A DNA stretch of 64,000 nucleotides from Paramoeba atlantica (lineage: Eukaryota > Discosea), in NCBI GenBank assembly GCA_977017575.1, contig CDRNVI010000044.1, forward strand, positions 310,001 through 374,000, given 5' to 3'. Under the pieces are notes generated by a model. That model saw only the letters and a list, made by a program, of their open reading frames with translations, did not search any database and had not been told where the DNA came from. The translations under genes were made by a program, and so were the position numbers. The first letter of the stretch is position 1. Every line of letters starts with the position of its first letter. Below, piece by piece: positions 1 through 9,531 of the stretch.

Positions 1-768
1 GACAGAGCATCTTCCGGTTTGAGCTAGAGGGAACCCCGAACTAGAAGGGGCGGGGAGGAGTTTGAGTCGCACAGCGTCCATCGCCTTGAACTTCTGCGCA
101 AGCGCGGGGAGTTTCAGCGGACGCTCCATCGGGGCGGGGGCGTCGCTATCCATCGCTTCCGACGTGATCGGGGGGCGGTCGCCAGGCCAGGCGCCGAGAT
201 GCGGGCGTAGGACGTGCTCCGACTGTCGGAGGTGGGGAGAGGAGCGAAGGAAACGTTGGCTGCTTTCCTCAGGATGGGGGTAGGGGCCACCGTAGTACCT
301 ATACGGTCAAAGCTCCGGGATCGGCCCCGAGAGGAAGAAGAACGTGTGATCCTTACTAGCCGTGGAGTTGGCGCGGGAGGATCGAGAGGAAGACGTGGGA
401 CGGGATGGAGGGGTCCCAGAGGCTTGCGTCGAAGCACGCACTCTTATGTCGTTCCTGTGCCGAGAGCGCAGAGTAACGCACTCATCACGCAGGCGGTTGT
501 CCCGCCTGATTGGCACGAAAGGGGGGCCACAGAAGTCGCAGGCACATGGCTTGTGCTGCTCCTTGACTCGGACGACCAAGTCCGGCCTCACCTTCTTCAG
601 CCCCTCGATGGAGAGCTGGCGCAGCCCCTCGACCCCTAGGGAGGGGTGGGGGCTGGAGTCTCGTCTGAGAGGGGTGGTAGCAGGTCCCCCTGAGGTCGAG
701 GATGATGGGGTGTTAAGCCCAGTAGCGCAATCCTTGGATCCCCGGTGGTCACGCCGACGTCGCGTCAT
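1..768 (-). other. GC-rich unrecognised reading frame, interrupted, running off the left edge
   Basis: On the minus strand a protein-like frame begins with ATG at 768 and stays largely open to the left window edge, with an interruption. The predicted product is rich in Arg, Ser and Pro and contains a C-x-C-x2-C cluster (CACDFC). I recognise no family. GC content here is clearly higher than in the DNA right of about 800. It is the only substantial minus-strand coding signal next to a long plus-strand gene array. A position at the edge of the array, GC contrast and an interrupted frame would fit the 5' part of an old retroelement or another mobile element, but nothing diagnostic is inside the window. 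Treat as a possible fossil. Confidence 0.3.
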
Positions 769-1168
769 GGGTTTGCGCCGGGGAGAGAGAGAGTAGAGGT
801 AAAAAAGGATTCAACAATTATTTACTTGTATTTCATGAGCTCATTTTCTGAGGCTGAAATAAAGGCCATTCGTGCTTTCAATTTCCCATTTCGCTCGTCC
901 ATGTTTTGTCCATACAGTATCGGTGCGCTACCGAACTCTATAAGTGTGTCAAAAGTTTGTCAACCTGGTGTGCCATAATTTGAGCCCTAGAACTCCTATT
1001 TTCTATGAATGTCCCCGAATGGCTTGGTGTAAATAAGTCAAAGTCTTCTCTTTCGTCAATACCAATCTAGAAGGATTGTAAAATTGCTGAACTCGAAAAA
1101 ACTTTAAAGTATTTTTTTTTGAAAATAATTTGGGGGAAAAAAGGGAGATTCCACCAAAATGATTAATA
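769..1168. other. AT-rich spacer before the gene array
   Basis: No gene seen. The sequence drops from GC-rich to AT-rich near 800, ending at the first small palindromic transposon. No recognisable promoter motif. Confidence 0.5.
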
Positions 1169-1255
1169 CTGTACCCCCCTAGTTATCTGTCACCTTTTCG
1201 CGAAAAGTAGTGACAGATACATGTAAGTATCTACATGTAAGTAGGGGGGGTACAG
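1169..1255. mobile_element. MITE, CTGTACCCCCC family, TA target duplication
   Basis: An 87 bp near-palindrome. It starts CTGTACCCCCCTAG and ends GTAGGGGGGGTACAG, flanked on both sides by TA. The centre holds an imperfect hairpin (ATCTGTCACCTTTTCGCGAA facing AAAGTAGTGACAGAT). Terminal CTGT plus a TA duplication fits a non-autonomous Tc1/mariner-type element. Relatives sit near 53,411 and 57,530. It lies in the leader of the bromodomain gene. Confidence 0.7.
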
Positions 1256-1383
1256 TAATACATTTACGTAAATTGGATACTGTTCCGACTTCGAGTGTGA
1301 CAGTCAAAATTTTTGTACACAGTGTGATCGATTTTCTGTTTCGTGATCTTTTTCACAAGCATTCATTTGAACATACAATTCGA

Positions 1384-2697
1384 ATGTCATCTTCCGCAGA
1401 TTCGGTGAATGGAGACATCGCAGCGCTGATATCTGAAATACGTAGGATGGATACTAGCAACTTTTTCGTAAGAAATCCAACGGTTGATTTTCCCCAATTG
1501 ACCAAATTATATCAAGAAGCCTGTCCACAAGGAATGTGGCTAGATGAAATGTCGGAGAAAAACGATGAGAAAAAATACACATCGCTCGAGCAGTGGGAAG
1601 CCGACTTTGAACTTCTTCTCCAGAACTGCTTTAAATTCAACGGGGTTGATAGCGTATTTGGAAAGCTTGCATTGCAAATACAAGATGTGATCGTGCCCAA
1701 GCTTCACACGTTGAAAACTGCTTTGCAAAATGAAATTCCACGAACTTTGATGCATGAGAAATATGAAACACCGCACCACACTACAACGGATAAAGATGCC
1801 TCTCTAAGTGATTCCAAGGCAATGTCACGTCCAAAAATACGCATTCGACTGTCACATCAGAGTTCATCCTCTGCAGCTTCGCCACATTTAATAAATGTGG
1901 CTGAGAGACCGCCTGAGCTGAGGGGCGCGCTACAGACGTCCATACAAAATGAGAATATCAGTATACGAGATCTTTTACCGAAACATTTAGTGCCTTCAGT
2001 ATGCGAGAAAGACCATTCTATGGTTTTACCACAAATTAAGGTCCCTTCTAGGCTTTTGTTCTACCTCCGCGCTCGCGAAAACTATTTTACAAAGAAAAAC
2101 TGTGATATCGAATCTGTCCGTCGCAAGACTCAGATAAGCGATGAGGGGCCTCAGAATGTCACAAATATTTCACAAGAAAATCAGCCGAAAGATTCAGTTG
2201 AAGTTGTTCCTCAGGCAAAGAGTGCGCTGAAGCACATAACTGCTCATTCCGTTCTCGAGCGCTTTTTGTCAAAATTATCTAGCTTGCCACAAGTTACTAG
2301 GGATGAAATTGAGGAATGTGAGTCCATACTTCACACTCTTCGGGAAATGTTCAATGCGTCACTTCCAAAAATATTGCTGTATGATTCCGAGCGACTTTAT
2401 TTCTGCGAAATAGCACAAAGAATTACTGAACGAAAATCCGATTTTCATGAAAATCACAGTCAATACGCAACGCCATCATGCGACCTACATTACGACACTG
2501 CTACCGGGGTTAACTGGTCCAAATACTTTGGTGCAGAGCATCTTGTCCGTTTTTTGATTCATGCCCCATCATTGATATCTGCGAGTGGGACTGAAGCTGG
2601 GGCAATGCATCCTATACTCTCTAACATCGACGACCTGTTATGTTTCATTGACCTGAATGCTGAGTTGCTACTTCCAAATCTTTGTGAAGCATCATAA
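1384..2697 (+). CDS. Bromodomain-containing protein
   Basis: 437 residues. Residues ~20-115 fit a bromodomain: a region rich in Pro, Phe and Tyr, then the helix B/C pattern in which an acidic-aromatic stretch (EQWEADFELLLQNC) precedes FKFNGVDS. Asn86 is at the position of the Asn that contacts acetyl-lysine. The family reads acetylated histones or other proteins. The rest (120-437) is low in recognisable domains and has polar linkers, followed by a helical C-terminal region. The start at 1384 is preferred because the frame stays open upstream only through a transposon (1169-1255) and from a GTG codon. It is the first gene of the co-oriented array. It could be a kinetoplastid-type BDF or another chromatin reader; the exact orthologue is uncertain. 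Confidence 0.7.
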   Translation: MSSSADSVNGDIAALISEIRRMDTSNFFVRNPTVDFPQLTKLYQEACPQGMWLDEMSEKNDEKKYTSLEQWEADFELLLQNCFKFNGVDSVFGKLALQIQDVIVPKLHTLKTALQNEIPRTLMHEKYETPHHTTTDKDASLSDSKAMSRPKIRIRLSHQSSSSAASPHLINVAERPPELRGALQTSIQNENISIRDLLPKHLVPSVCEKDHSMVLPQIKVPSRLLFYLRARENYFTKKNCDIESVRRKTQISDEGPQNVTNISQENQPKDSVEVVPQAKSALKHITAHSVLERFLSKLSSLPQVTRDEIEECESILHTLREMFNASLPKILLYDSERLYFCEIAQRITERKSDFHENHSQYATPSCDLHYDTATGVNWSKYFGAEHLVRFLIHAPSLISASGTEAGAMHPILSNIDDLLCFIDLNAELLLPNLCEAS

Positions 2698-3060
2698 CCT
2701 AGTTTGCGCAGAAATGTGCTTTCTTCGTCATGTGTGCAATCATGTAAACGATGGATATTCAGACTGAAAGCGGGAGTATCTAGCAAAGCAATTCGTACCT
2801 TACTGAGTCGTACTTCACTGACTCGTTAGCTACGGTTTCTTATGAGATCAGCAAGTCATGTTAAATATGATTATCCGTCTATTAAATAGGATTTCACATT
2901 TTCAGCTAGTTCTGAGCAAATGGATTGATACACAATCATTTCTACCAGAACTCACTCTGTTCCAATCCCTGTATGATGTTTTTGTTCGCCGTTAAACAAA
3001 GGTGACCAAACTATTTTATTTTATCTAGGTTAACTTCAAATCTTTTGGACCTATAGCTGC
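2698..3060 (+). other. Spacer, nothing recognised
   Basis: AT-rich spacer between the bromodomain gene and the zinc-finger gene. It contains a short repeated CTGAGTCGTACTTCACTGAC-like stretch near 2800 but no gene. Confidence 0.4.
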
Positions 3061-3876
3061 ATGACCGAATTAACAAAGAGTATCAACGACGAAGTAACAC
3101 CGTCAGACGAAAGTACGTCCACCACACGTGCTGACCCACCCAAGCGCGAAGGAGACTGGGATTGTCCCGAGTGTCGCTACCCAAACTTTGCTTTTCGACG
3201 TACATGCAAAGCGTGTGGAGTTCTAAAGCCCGGGGCCTCTGAGGTTCAAGTCAACCCCGCCGATATTCAGAACATGCGACCCGGGGACTGGCTCTGCATC
3301 TCGTGTGCCAACCACAACTTTGCCTACCGCAAAGACTGTCACCGCTGTCGCACCTCACGATTCGCCACTCGCGACTTCAAACAACCCTTCCGTCCCGGGG
3401 ACTGGACCTGCCCCTCCTGTGACCACCACAACTTCGCCTCCCGTGAGAGCTGTCACCGTTGCCATGCCCCCCGTGGGAATCCCCCCCGCGGTGAGCCCCC
3501 CTCAAGCTACCCTCCCCCCTCCCCTTCCTCCTCCTCCTCCTCTTCCCGCCCCTACGGGTCGTACAACTACGCCGCGCCGTACAACGACAGCCGCGGGTAC
3601 CCCCCGCGGCAGTACCCCCCCGGGAGCCGCGGGGCCCCGTACGGGTATGAGCCCCGGAGCGAGTCCCCCCCGCGGTACGGCGACCCCAAGCCCCGCCCCC
3701 CCCCGACGTTCCGCTTCGGGGACTGGAACTGTCCGTGCGGGCGGGTGAACTTTGCGTTCCGCCTGCGTTGCAAATTCTGTGACGCCGCAAAGCCGCCGTC
3801 CGCCGCGGGGGGGAGGGAGGGGGGGTACGAGGAGGAGGAGGAGGAGCGGCGTGAGGAGAAGGGGAGGTTTTATTAA
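3061..3876 (+). CDS. RanBP2-type zinc-finger RNA-binding protein (four fingers)
   Basis: 271 residues with four RanBP2-type fingers of the form GDWxCxxCxxxNFAxRxxCxxC. Three lie in the N-terminal half (about residues 30-53, 73-96 and 113-136) and one near the C-terminus (about 218-240). The W, NF and R positions used by ZRANB2- and FUS-type fingers to bind single-stranded RNA are kept, so RNA binding is the likely role. The fourth finger reads WNCPCGRVNFAFR, with one residue between its first two cysteines instead of two. A Pro/Ser/Tyr/Arg-rich linker separates fingers 3 and 4, and the C-terminus is Glu/Arg-rich. The DNA from about 3460 to 3870 is extremely C/G-rich, so other frames stay open there only by composition. 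Confidence 0.85.
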   Translation: MTELTKSINDEVTPSDESTSTTRADPPKREGDWDCPECRYPNFAFRRTCKACGVLKPGASEVQVNPADIQNMRPGDWLCISCANHNFAYRKDCHRCRTSRFATRDFKQPFRPGDWTCPSCDHHNFASRESCHRCHAPRGNPPRGEPPSSYPPPSPSSSSSSSRPYGSYNYAAPYNDSRGYPPRQYPPGSRGAPYGYEPRSESPPRYGDPKPRPPPTFRFGDWNCPCGRVNFAFRLRCKFCDAAKPPSAAGGREGGYEEEEEERREEKGRFY

Positions 3877-4257
3877 GGGAAGTGGTGGTGGAAGATACGT
3901 TTTGGGGGAACGGAAAGGGTTGGGGAAGGTTGTAGGTTGTTTGTGATTTTTTATCAAGGATTATTTTTATATATTTCATGTATTTGAAAAGGAGATGGTA
4001 TTTTCAGACTTGGGCACTTATTTAAGCTTTAGAATTCACCGGCTATTTTAGGAATGTCTGAGAAGAATATACTCAGTTCTACATGTTCAATACTCAACGG
4101 GTTGTATTTGAGTTTACTTGAGGATTCTGTTTATGATGCAAGGTTAGTTTCGGAGTTAAACTATAGAACGTACGTAGAAACGAGTTTTTTATCTCGTTCT
4201 CAACTTTTTTGATACAAGTTCTTCAGTTCTACGCTTTTTACCCTCTCCCCCCACCTC
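3877..4257 (+). other. AT-rich spacer after a GC island
   Basis: GC content falls abruptly after the zinc-finger stop. A pyrimidine-rich run (TACCCTCTCCCCCCACCTC) lies directly before the next ATG. No gene seen. Confidence 0.4.
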
Positions 4258-5520
4258 ATGACCGACGCCTTCCTCTCCAATCCCATGTTCACCGCGGGTA
4301 TGGGCCTGTACGGCGTGGCCGCGGGTGCCTTCGCTCTCCGCGGGGTCTCCCGGCTCGCCAAACTCTACCTCCAACGCAACTACTTTGTCTCCCTCGAGAC
4401 CACCTCCCGCGATGTCTCTTTCGACTGGCTCATGCGCTGGATGGCCCACGTCCGGGGCTTCCACCACACCTCCCACCTGAGTGTGTTAACCAAACGTGTG
4501 GAGATTCTCCCCAACGATCAAGTCACCGCAGAGGCGCTGCTGACGCCTGCGCCGAATCTCCCGCATGTGTTCTGGTACCGCTCTCGCCCCTTTCTGATTC
4601 AACGTCATCGGCCCTCCGATCGCTTAGCCTCGGCCTCAGGAAACGCAATGGATACGATCACCGAGACGCTCACGGTAACCACCTACGGGAGTGACCCCTC
4701 GGTGGTCACCTCACTTCTAGACGCGGCTAAAGCGTACGCCGCGAATCGTGAGTCCAACAAGACGGTGCTTTATCATAGCGCGGGAAGTCGATGGATTCGG
4801 GTCGCGGAGCCGAGGAGAAGACGGCCCCTGTCGAGTGTGATTTTAGATGATCAACGACAGGAGGCACTGCTGAAGGATGCGAGAGATTTTCTACAAAGTG
4901 CGGAGTGGTACCATGAGATGGGGATTCCGTACCGAAGGGGGTATTTGCTCCATGGTCCCCCGGGGTGTGGGAAGAGTTCGTTGGTGTTGGCGCTCGCGGG
5001 GGAGCTTTCGATGGCGATTTGTGTGTTGTGTTTGTCGCATCATTCGCTGGATGATGAGTCATTGACGCAGTTACTGAATGCGTCGCCGAAAAAGTGTGTG
5101 CTGCTGCTGGAGGATATTGACCGGGCGTTTCATAAGGAGAGCCGGGTGACGATGTCGGGGCTGTTGAATGCGTTGGACGGGGTTGCCGCACAAGAGGGGA
5201 GGATTCTTTTCCTCACCACCAACCATGTGGAAAAGCTTAGCCCGGCACTCATACGTCCTGGAAGGGTCGATGTTCGTGCGTACATTGGTTATGCCACTCA
5301 AAACCAAATTCGGTCTCTCTTCTTGCGATTCTTTCCTAACGAGGAACTGCTTGCTGAGAAGTTTATTGAGCGAATCCCTGAAGTGAATACTTCAATATCG
5401 GACGCGGACAAGAAAGATTCCTGCGTGTCAACGATCAGCATGGCACATCTGCAGGGCTTTCTCTTTCTATACAGGGAGGATCCGGAAGGTGCAGTTGAAA
5501 ACGTGTCAGACCTCTTATAA
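4258..5520 (+). CDS. BCS1: BCS1-like mitochondrial AAA ATPase
   Basis: 420 residues, the usual BCS1 length. A hydrophobic N-terminal stretch (about 10-30) is followed by the BCS1-specific domain. The AAA module comes next: Walker A GPPGCGKSS with Lys239, Walker B LLLEDIDRA around 282-290, sensor LTTNHVEKL, and arginine-finger region LIRPGRVDV. In other eukaryotes BCS1 sits in the mitochondrial inner membrane and moves the folded Rieske Fe-S protein across it to complete complex III. The fit in length, order and motifs is strong. An AATAAA lies just after the stop. GC content is higher than in the next gene. Confidence 0.9.
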   Translation: MTDAFLSNPMFTAGMGLYGVAAGAFALRGVSRLAKLYLQRNYFVSLETTSRDVSFDWLMRWMAHVRGFHHTSHLSVLTKRVEILPNDQVTAEALLTPAPNLPHVFWYRSRPFLIQRHRPSDRLASASGNAMDTITETLTVTTYGSDPSVVTSLLDAAKAYAANRESNKTVLYHSAGSRWIRVAEPRRRRPLSSVILDDQRQEALLKDARDFLQSAEWYHEMGIPYRRGYLLHGPPGCGKSSLVLALAGELSMAICVLCLSHHSLDDESLTQLLNASPKKCVLLLEDIDRAFHKESRVTMSGLLNALDGVAAQEGRILFLTTNHVEKLSPALIRPGRVDVRAYIGYATQNQIRSLFLRFFPNEELLAEKFIERIPEVNTSISDADKKDSCVSTISMAHLQGFLFLYREDPEGAVENVSDLL

Positions 5521-5527
5521 CATACAA

Positions 5528-5533
5528 AATAAA
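5528..5533 (+). promoter_or_regulatory. AATAAA poly(A)-like signal after BCS1
   Basis: AATAAA eight bases past the stop codon. Short and AT-rich context, so only suggestive. Confidence 0.3.
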
Positions 5534-5659
5534 TAGGAATAATGGAAAATAGCCGGTTTTGACATGTTCCTTTCGTATATCCTTTTTGGTAAAACAAAAT
5601 TCGGACGTATGTGTTGTGAAATATGAACCCCGTATATTTATTATTAGTGTTCCTTTTTA

Positions 5660-8600
5660 ATGCGCATACGGCAAGATCAAAATCTTTCGCAGGATCTGAG
5701 AAGAATCAATGACCAACTTGCCCAATCTCTAGAAAAGAAGGAAATTCAGTCCTTCCTCGATCACGGAGAGGACCCCAACGCACTAGATGAGGCAACTTCT
5801 CGTTTCAAGAGCTCTTTGCATGCGATAATACCTTTTCGAAGCCCCGAAGAGTATGATGAAAAGCTAAAAACCGAACAAGCTAGGTCGCGTCACCTCGTTG
5901 CCCAACGGAGAAGGGCACTTGCACTGCTTACCAAGACTACAACTAAAAAGCTTTCTTCCTTTGATGCATTGTTGGAGCAGACAGAGTTGTGGATGAGTAC
6001 GACGCCTGCTCATGAGAGTGAGGTAACGCAATCTCCGGTTCGAAAGCAGCGCTCCGGACCCGCGCGGGTATACTCTCAGGACGAATGTGCTTCACATGAG
6101 GATACAGAGAGGGAGATCAATTTGACACCCTCTTCTGTGCGTTCAAGGCTACAAGTAACTCCACCATATCTTTCCGGGGAGCTTCGCTCCTACCAACTTA
6201 ACGGAGTCAACTGGCTCGTTTCACTTCACGACAACGATGTGAACGGTATATTAGCAGATGAAATGGGGTTAGGAAAAACGTTTCAAACGATAGCATTTTT
6301 AGCTTACCTCAAGTTTGGAAGGAGTATACCAGGCCCCCATCTGGTTCTCTGTCCTAAAAGTGTTCTGGGCAATTGGGCTCGCGAATTTCGGATGTGGTGT
6401 CCTTCATTGCATGTGTACAGGTTTCATACTGGTCACGAACATCGAGATATGATGATAAAAGCGGTTTTGAATCCCTCTCAGCTCAAAAGGTACGACGTCA
6501 TAATATCGACATTCGAAATGGTAAGAATGGAACTTGGTTCCTTTCGTAAAATCATGTGGAACTACTTAATCGTCGATGAAGCTCACAGACTGAAATCTGA
6601 TGAGTCATTGACAACAAGCACAGTGCGCTCACTGAATACGTCACATCGACTCCTTGTGACCGGGACACCTCTCCAAAACAATTTAAGAGAGCTGTGGACG
6701 CTGCTGAATTTTGTAATTCCTGATTTGTTTACGAATGCCGATGAGTTCGATTCCTGGTTTGATACTTCTACAGGGTCTGGAGATGAGAGTGTCATATCCC
6801 GCCTCTACAAGCTGCTTGCACCTTTAATGTTGCGCCGCCTGAAGAGCGAAGTCAGCACAAGTATACCACCCAAAAAAGAAATTTATGTAGAGTGTGGATT
6901 AACAAGAATGCAAAAAGAACAATACACTGCGCTTTTAGCAAAGGATTACGAGACCATTAACAAAGGCTCCGCTCAGATGAAGCAACTCAGCAACATAGTG
7001 ATGCAGTTACGCAAGTGTTGCAATCATCCATATCTATTTGACGGTGTTGAAGATGGTCCTCCCTTTATTACGAACGAAGCTCTGGTTCAAGCCAGCGGAA
7101 AACTATCACTCTTGGATCGATTAATCAAAAAACTTAGGGCCGAATACGACGATGAGAGGCAGCACAAAGTACTCATATTTTCTCAAATGACTCGAATGCT
7201 TGACATTGTTGAAGACTATTGCAACTACCGTGGGTATCGATTTGGAAGAATTGATGGAGGGACATCTGCTGCTGACAGAGATCGTCAAATGCATGAGTTC
7301 AACAACCCGAAAAGCGATATGTTTCTTTTCCTTCTTTCTACACGCGCCGGAGGTCTCGGAATTAACCTTCAGGCAGCGAATTACGTTATCATTTATGATA
7401 GTGACTGGAATCCGCAGCAAGACTTGCAAGCGCAGGATCGTGCTCATAGATTGGGTCAAAAAAGACATGTAACAGTGTTGCGCTTTATTTGTGAAGGTAC
7501 ACTGGAAGAGCGAATATACAAACGTGCACTTAAAAAACTTTATCTGGACGCGATGGTCGTTCAGCAAGGAAGAATGCAGGCTAAAGAAGATTCGCTTGGT
7601 GCTAAGGAAATGCTTGGCATGATACGATTTGGCGTAGAGGCCATGTTCAAAAATAAAAACGAGCCCTTGCAGGAAGAAGATTTAGATGTACTGCTTAATC
7701 GAGGAGAAACGCGGGTAAAAGCGTTGCGAGAAGAGCTATTAGAAAAGCAAGAAACTACTCTGGCCAATTTTCATCTTGGGATTGAAGAAAGCAACATGTA
7801 TGAATTCGAAGGCATCAACTATAGTGACGAGGTTCCCAAGAAGACGCTCCTTGTAGAAGGCATCGACCAAACTATTTCCCAAGCAGATATTGAAAACACA
7901 CTTTCTCAATGGGATATTGCGCCGGCGCAGGTATTCATTAGCCCAGAACGCGACAAAACCTTGCTGTATCTTAAAAGTATTGAGGGTGCAAAAATAGTTA
8001 AACAAAGGCTAAAAATTCTAAAAGACTGTCTTAATATCAAGGTTACTTTTGTAACGCAGGACACATTCATTTCAAAGGAAATGTTGGACGACGTCAAGCC
8101 CGATGAAGCCGCCGAAGAGCTTGGTCGCGGAGCACGAGCACGAATGCGTCAACAGGTTACGGCGGAAAGAGTGGCAGAATATGAGCGCCAACAGGCTATT
8201 GAAGCGCTTAAAATGCCAAAGATTCCTAAATTACCCGAATTTAAGAAATTTCACTTAGTATCACCAACAATGCAGAAGCGTTTGACAGAAATTCACGACA
8301 CCGAAGTCTCTCTTATGATTCGCAAATGGGAGAAACAGGTTGAAATTTTGAAAGCGAAACGCGTATCTGTTCCAGGATCGGAATCACCGAAGACAGACAC
8401 TCCAGACAAGGGTACTGTTGAAGAAGAGATAAATCCTTTGGAATTTGAATTAACACTGGAGGAAAAAGAAGAGAAAGCGCGTCTTCTTCAGACGTGTGAG
8501 GAATTCACTGATTGGACGTACACAGAGGTGAGACAGGTGACTAATGCAATGATTCATCATGGTCGCTTAAATTTGGAAAATATATGCGATGTTTTGAAAG

Positions 8601-9103
8601 ACACAAAGACGCCGGAAAAGGTACGAGCATACGTTCGCGCCTTTTGGCAGCGCGGGCAAGAATGCTATGACCACGCAGCTTGGCAGAATGTCTTGAAACA
8701 CATTGAAAAAGGAGAAAAGAAACTTGAACGAGAGCAAAAGGTGAAAGAAGCTATTTCTTGGAAGCTTCGCAGACTGGAAAATGAAGACGCACCCACGGGT
8801 CGTGGTGCGATTTCACGTGAACAGTTGTATGATCAAGCGATTGACCAGCATATTATTCGATTAGCACAAGAAAACGATTTCTCAAATTTTTCTGTTGTTG
8901 CACGAGAGCTCAATAAAGTTCCCGAATGTCGCTTTGATTTTCACATTCGCTCAAGGACGCCTGCGCAGATCAGCGCTCGATTCCGCGGTCTTGCCTGCAG
9001 GTTTGTTGCTGAAAAACAGCGCGAAGAAAGCGGTACTGAAGGTCTCGGAACAAAAAGAACCCGTTCTGGGAAGCGTTCTTCACAGGAAACTCCCACTGAT
9101 TAG
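5660..9103 (+). CDS. ISWI: ISWI chromatin-remodelling ATPase with RRM-like insertion
   Basis: 1147 residues. The SNF2 motor (about 160-630) has DEMGLGKT with Lys206, DEAH at 306-309, TGTPLQNN, and a C-lobe with TRAGGLGINLQAA and QAQDRAHRLGQ. After the motor comes MYEFEGINYSDE, the usual start of the ISWI tail. Then a segment of about 75 residues (729-805) has an RRM-like pattern: LLVEGI, helix, DKTLLYLKS, helix, strand. A HAND-like segment follows (about 830-880), then a SANT-like domain (about 948-1005, DWTYTEVRQVTNAM) and SLIDE (about 1053-1118, ARFRGLA). ISWI slides and spaces nucleosomes. Motor and tail identity are secure; the RRM reading is inference from pattern. All on one uninterrupted frame. 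Confidence 0.93.
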   Translation: MRIRQDQNLSQDLRRINDQLAQSLEKKEIQSFLDHGEDPNALDEATSRFKSSLHAIIPFRSPEEYDEKLKTEQARSRHLVAQRRRALALLTKTTTKKLSSFDALLEQTELWMSTTPAHESEVTQSPVRKQRSGPARVYSQDECASHEDTEREINLTPSSVRSRLQVTPPYLSGELRSYQLNGVNWLVSLHDNDVNGILADEMGLGKTFQTIAFLAYLKFGRSIPGPHLVLCPKSVLGNWAREFRMWCPSLHVYRFHTGHEHRDMMIKAVLNPSQLKRYDVIISTFEMVRMELGSFRKIMWNYLIVDEAHRLKSDESLTTSTVRSLNTSHRLLVTGTPLQNNLRELWTLLNFVIPDLFTNADEFDSWFDTSTGSGDESVISRLYKLLAPLMLRRLKSEVSTSIPPKKEIYVECGLTRMQKEQYTALLAKDYETINKGSAQMKQLSNIVMQLRKCCNHPYLFDGVEDGPPFITNEALVQASGKLSLLDRLIKKLRAEYDDERQHKVLIFSQMTRMLDIVEDYCNYRGYRFGRIDGGTSAADRDRQMHEFNNPKSDMFLFLLSTRAGGLGINLQAANYVIIYDSDWNPQQDLQAQDRAHRLGQKRHVTVLRFICEGTLEERIYKRALKKLYLDAMVVQQGRMQAKEDSLGAKEMLGMIRFGVEAMFKNKNEPLQEEDLDVLLNRGETRVKALREELLEKQETTLANFHLGIEESNMYEFEGINYSDEVPKKTLLVEGIDQTISQADIENTLSQWDIAPAQVFISPERDKTLLYLKSIEGAKIVKQRLKILKDCLNIKVTFVTQDTFISKEMLDDVKPDEAAEELGRGARARMRQQVTAERVAEYERQQAIEALKMPKIPKLPEFKKFHLVSPTMQKRLTEIHDTEVSLMIRKWEKQVEILKAKRVSVPGSESPKTDTPDKGTVEEEINPLEFELTLEEKEEKARLLQTCEEFTDWTYTEVRQVTNAMIHHGRLNLENICDVLKDTKTPEKVRAYVRAFWQRGQECYDHAAWQNVLKHIEKGEKKLEREQKVKEAISWKLRRLENEDAPTGRGAISREQLYDQAIDQHIIRLAQENDFSNFSVVARELNKVPECRFDFHIRSRTPAQISARFRGLACRFVAEKQREESGTEGLGTKRTRSGKRSSQETPTD

Positions 9104-9531
9104 GCGATTCCGTTAAATGTTTGTATTCGTAGTTTGTATTCAATTTTTAATTCCTCTTTTTCCTTTCTTGCTAAAGTACCACCTAAGTTGGTGATATGTA
9201 TGGATGGTTTACGTGTATGATACACTGTGTATCTGACTTTGTTACTCATGTTTTGTTACTGCACATGCCGTACAAACGACGTCTAGTATATTCAGTATGT
9301 TACATACTGAATTTGCATTAGTAATTTACATTTTCATATGTAGACCAACATCACATGGTGATGTACTGCGATGAGAATAGTGTATATGACATGCGAGGAC
9401 CACATTGCGTATGGTGTGCATATACATTCGTGATGACAATTCTGAATTTTTGGAATTCTTTTCCTTCATACTCACGTGTATCCACGTCCTTTATGATTGG
9501 CTCCAGCACAAAGGTTGAGTCGGAACGAGTA
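9104..9531 (+). other. Spacer and leader of eIF3k
   Basis: The frame of the next gene is open back to an ATG at 9355, but that part encodes no eIF3k-like sequence and is probably leader. It includes repeated GTATGTTACATACTGAAT-like palindromic bases near 9295. Confidence 0.4.

Noticed and set aside
1210-1383. N-terminal extension of the bromodomain frame
   Set aside because: It starts with GTG, overlaps the 1169-1255 MITE, and has no protein-like pattern; ATG 1384 is adopted.
3305-3979. Several other long frames across the zinc-finger gene, both strands
   Set aside because: They stay open because the DNA is nearly all C and G; low-complexity products only.
9355-9531. 59-residue extension of eIF3k
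   Set aside because: No similarity to the family; length from 9532 matches known eIF3k.
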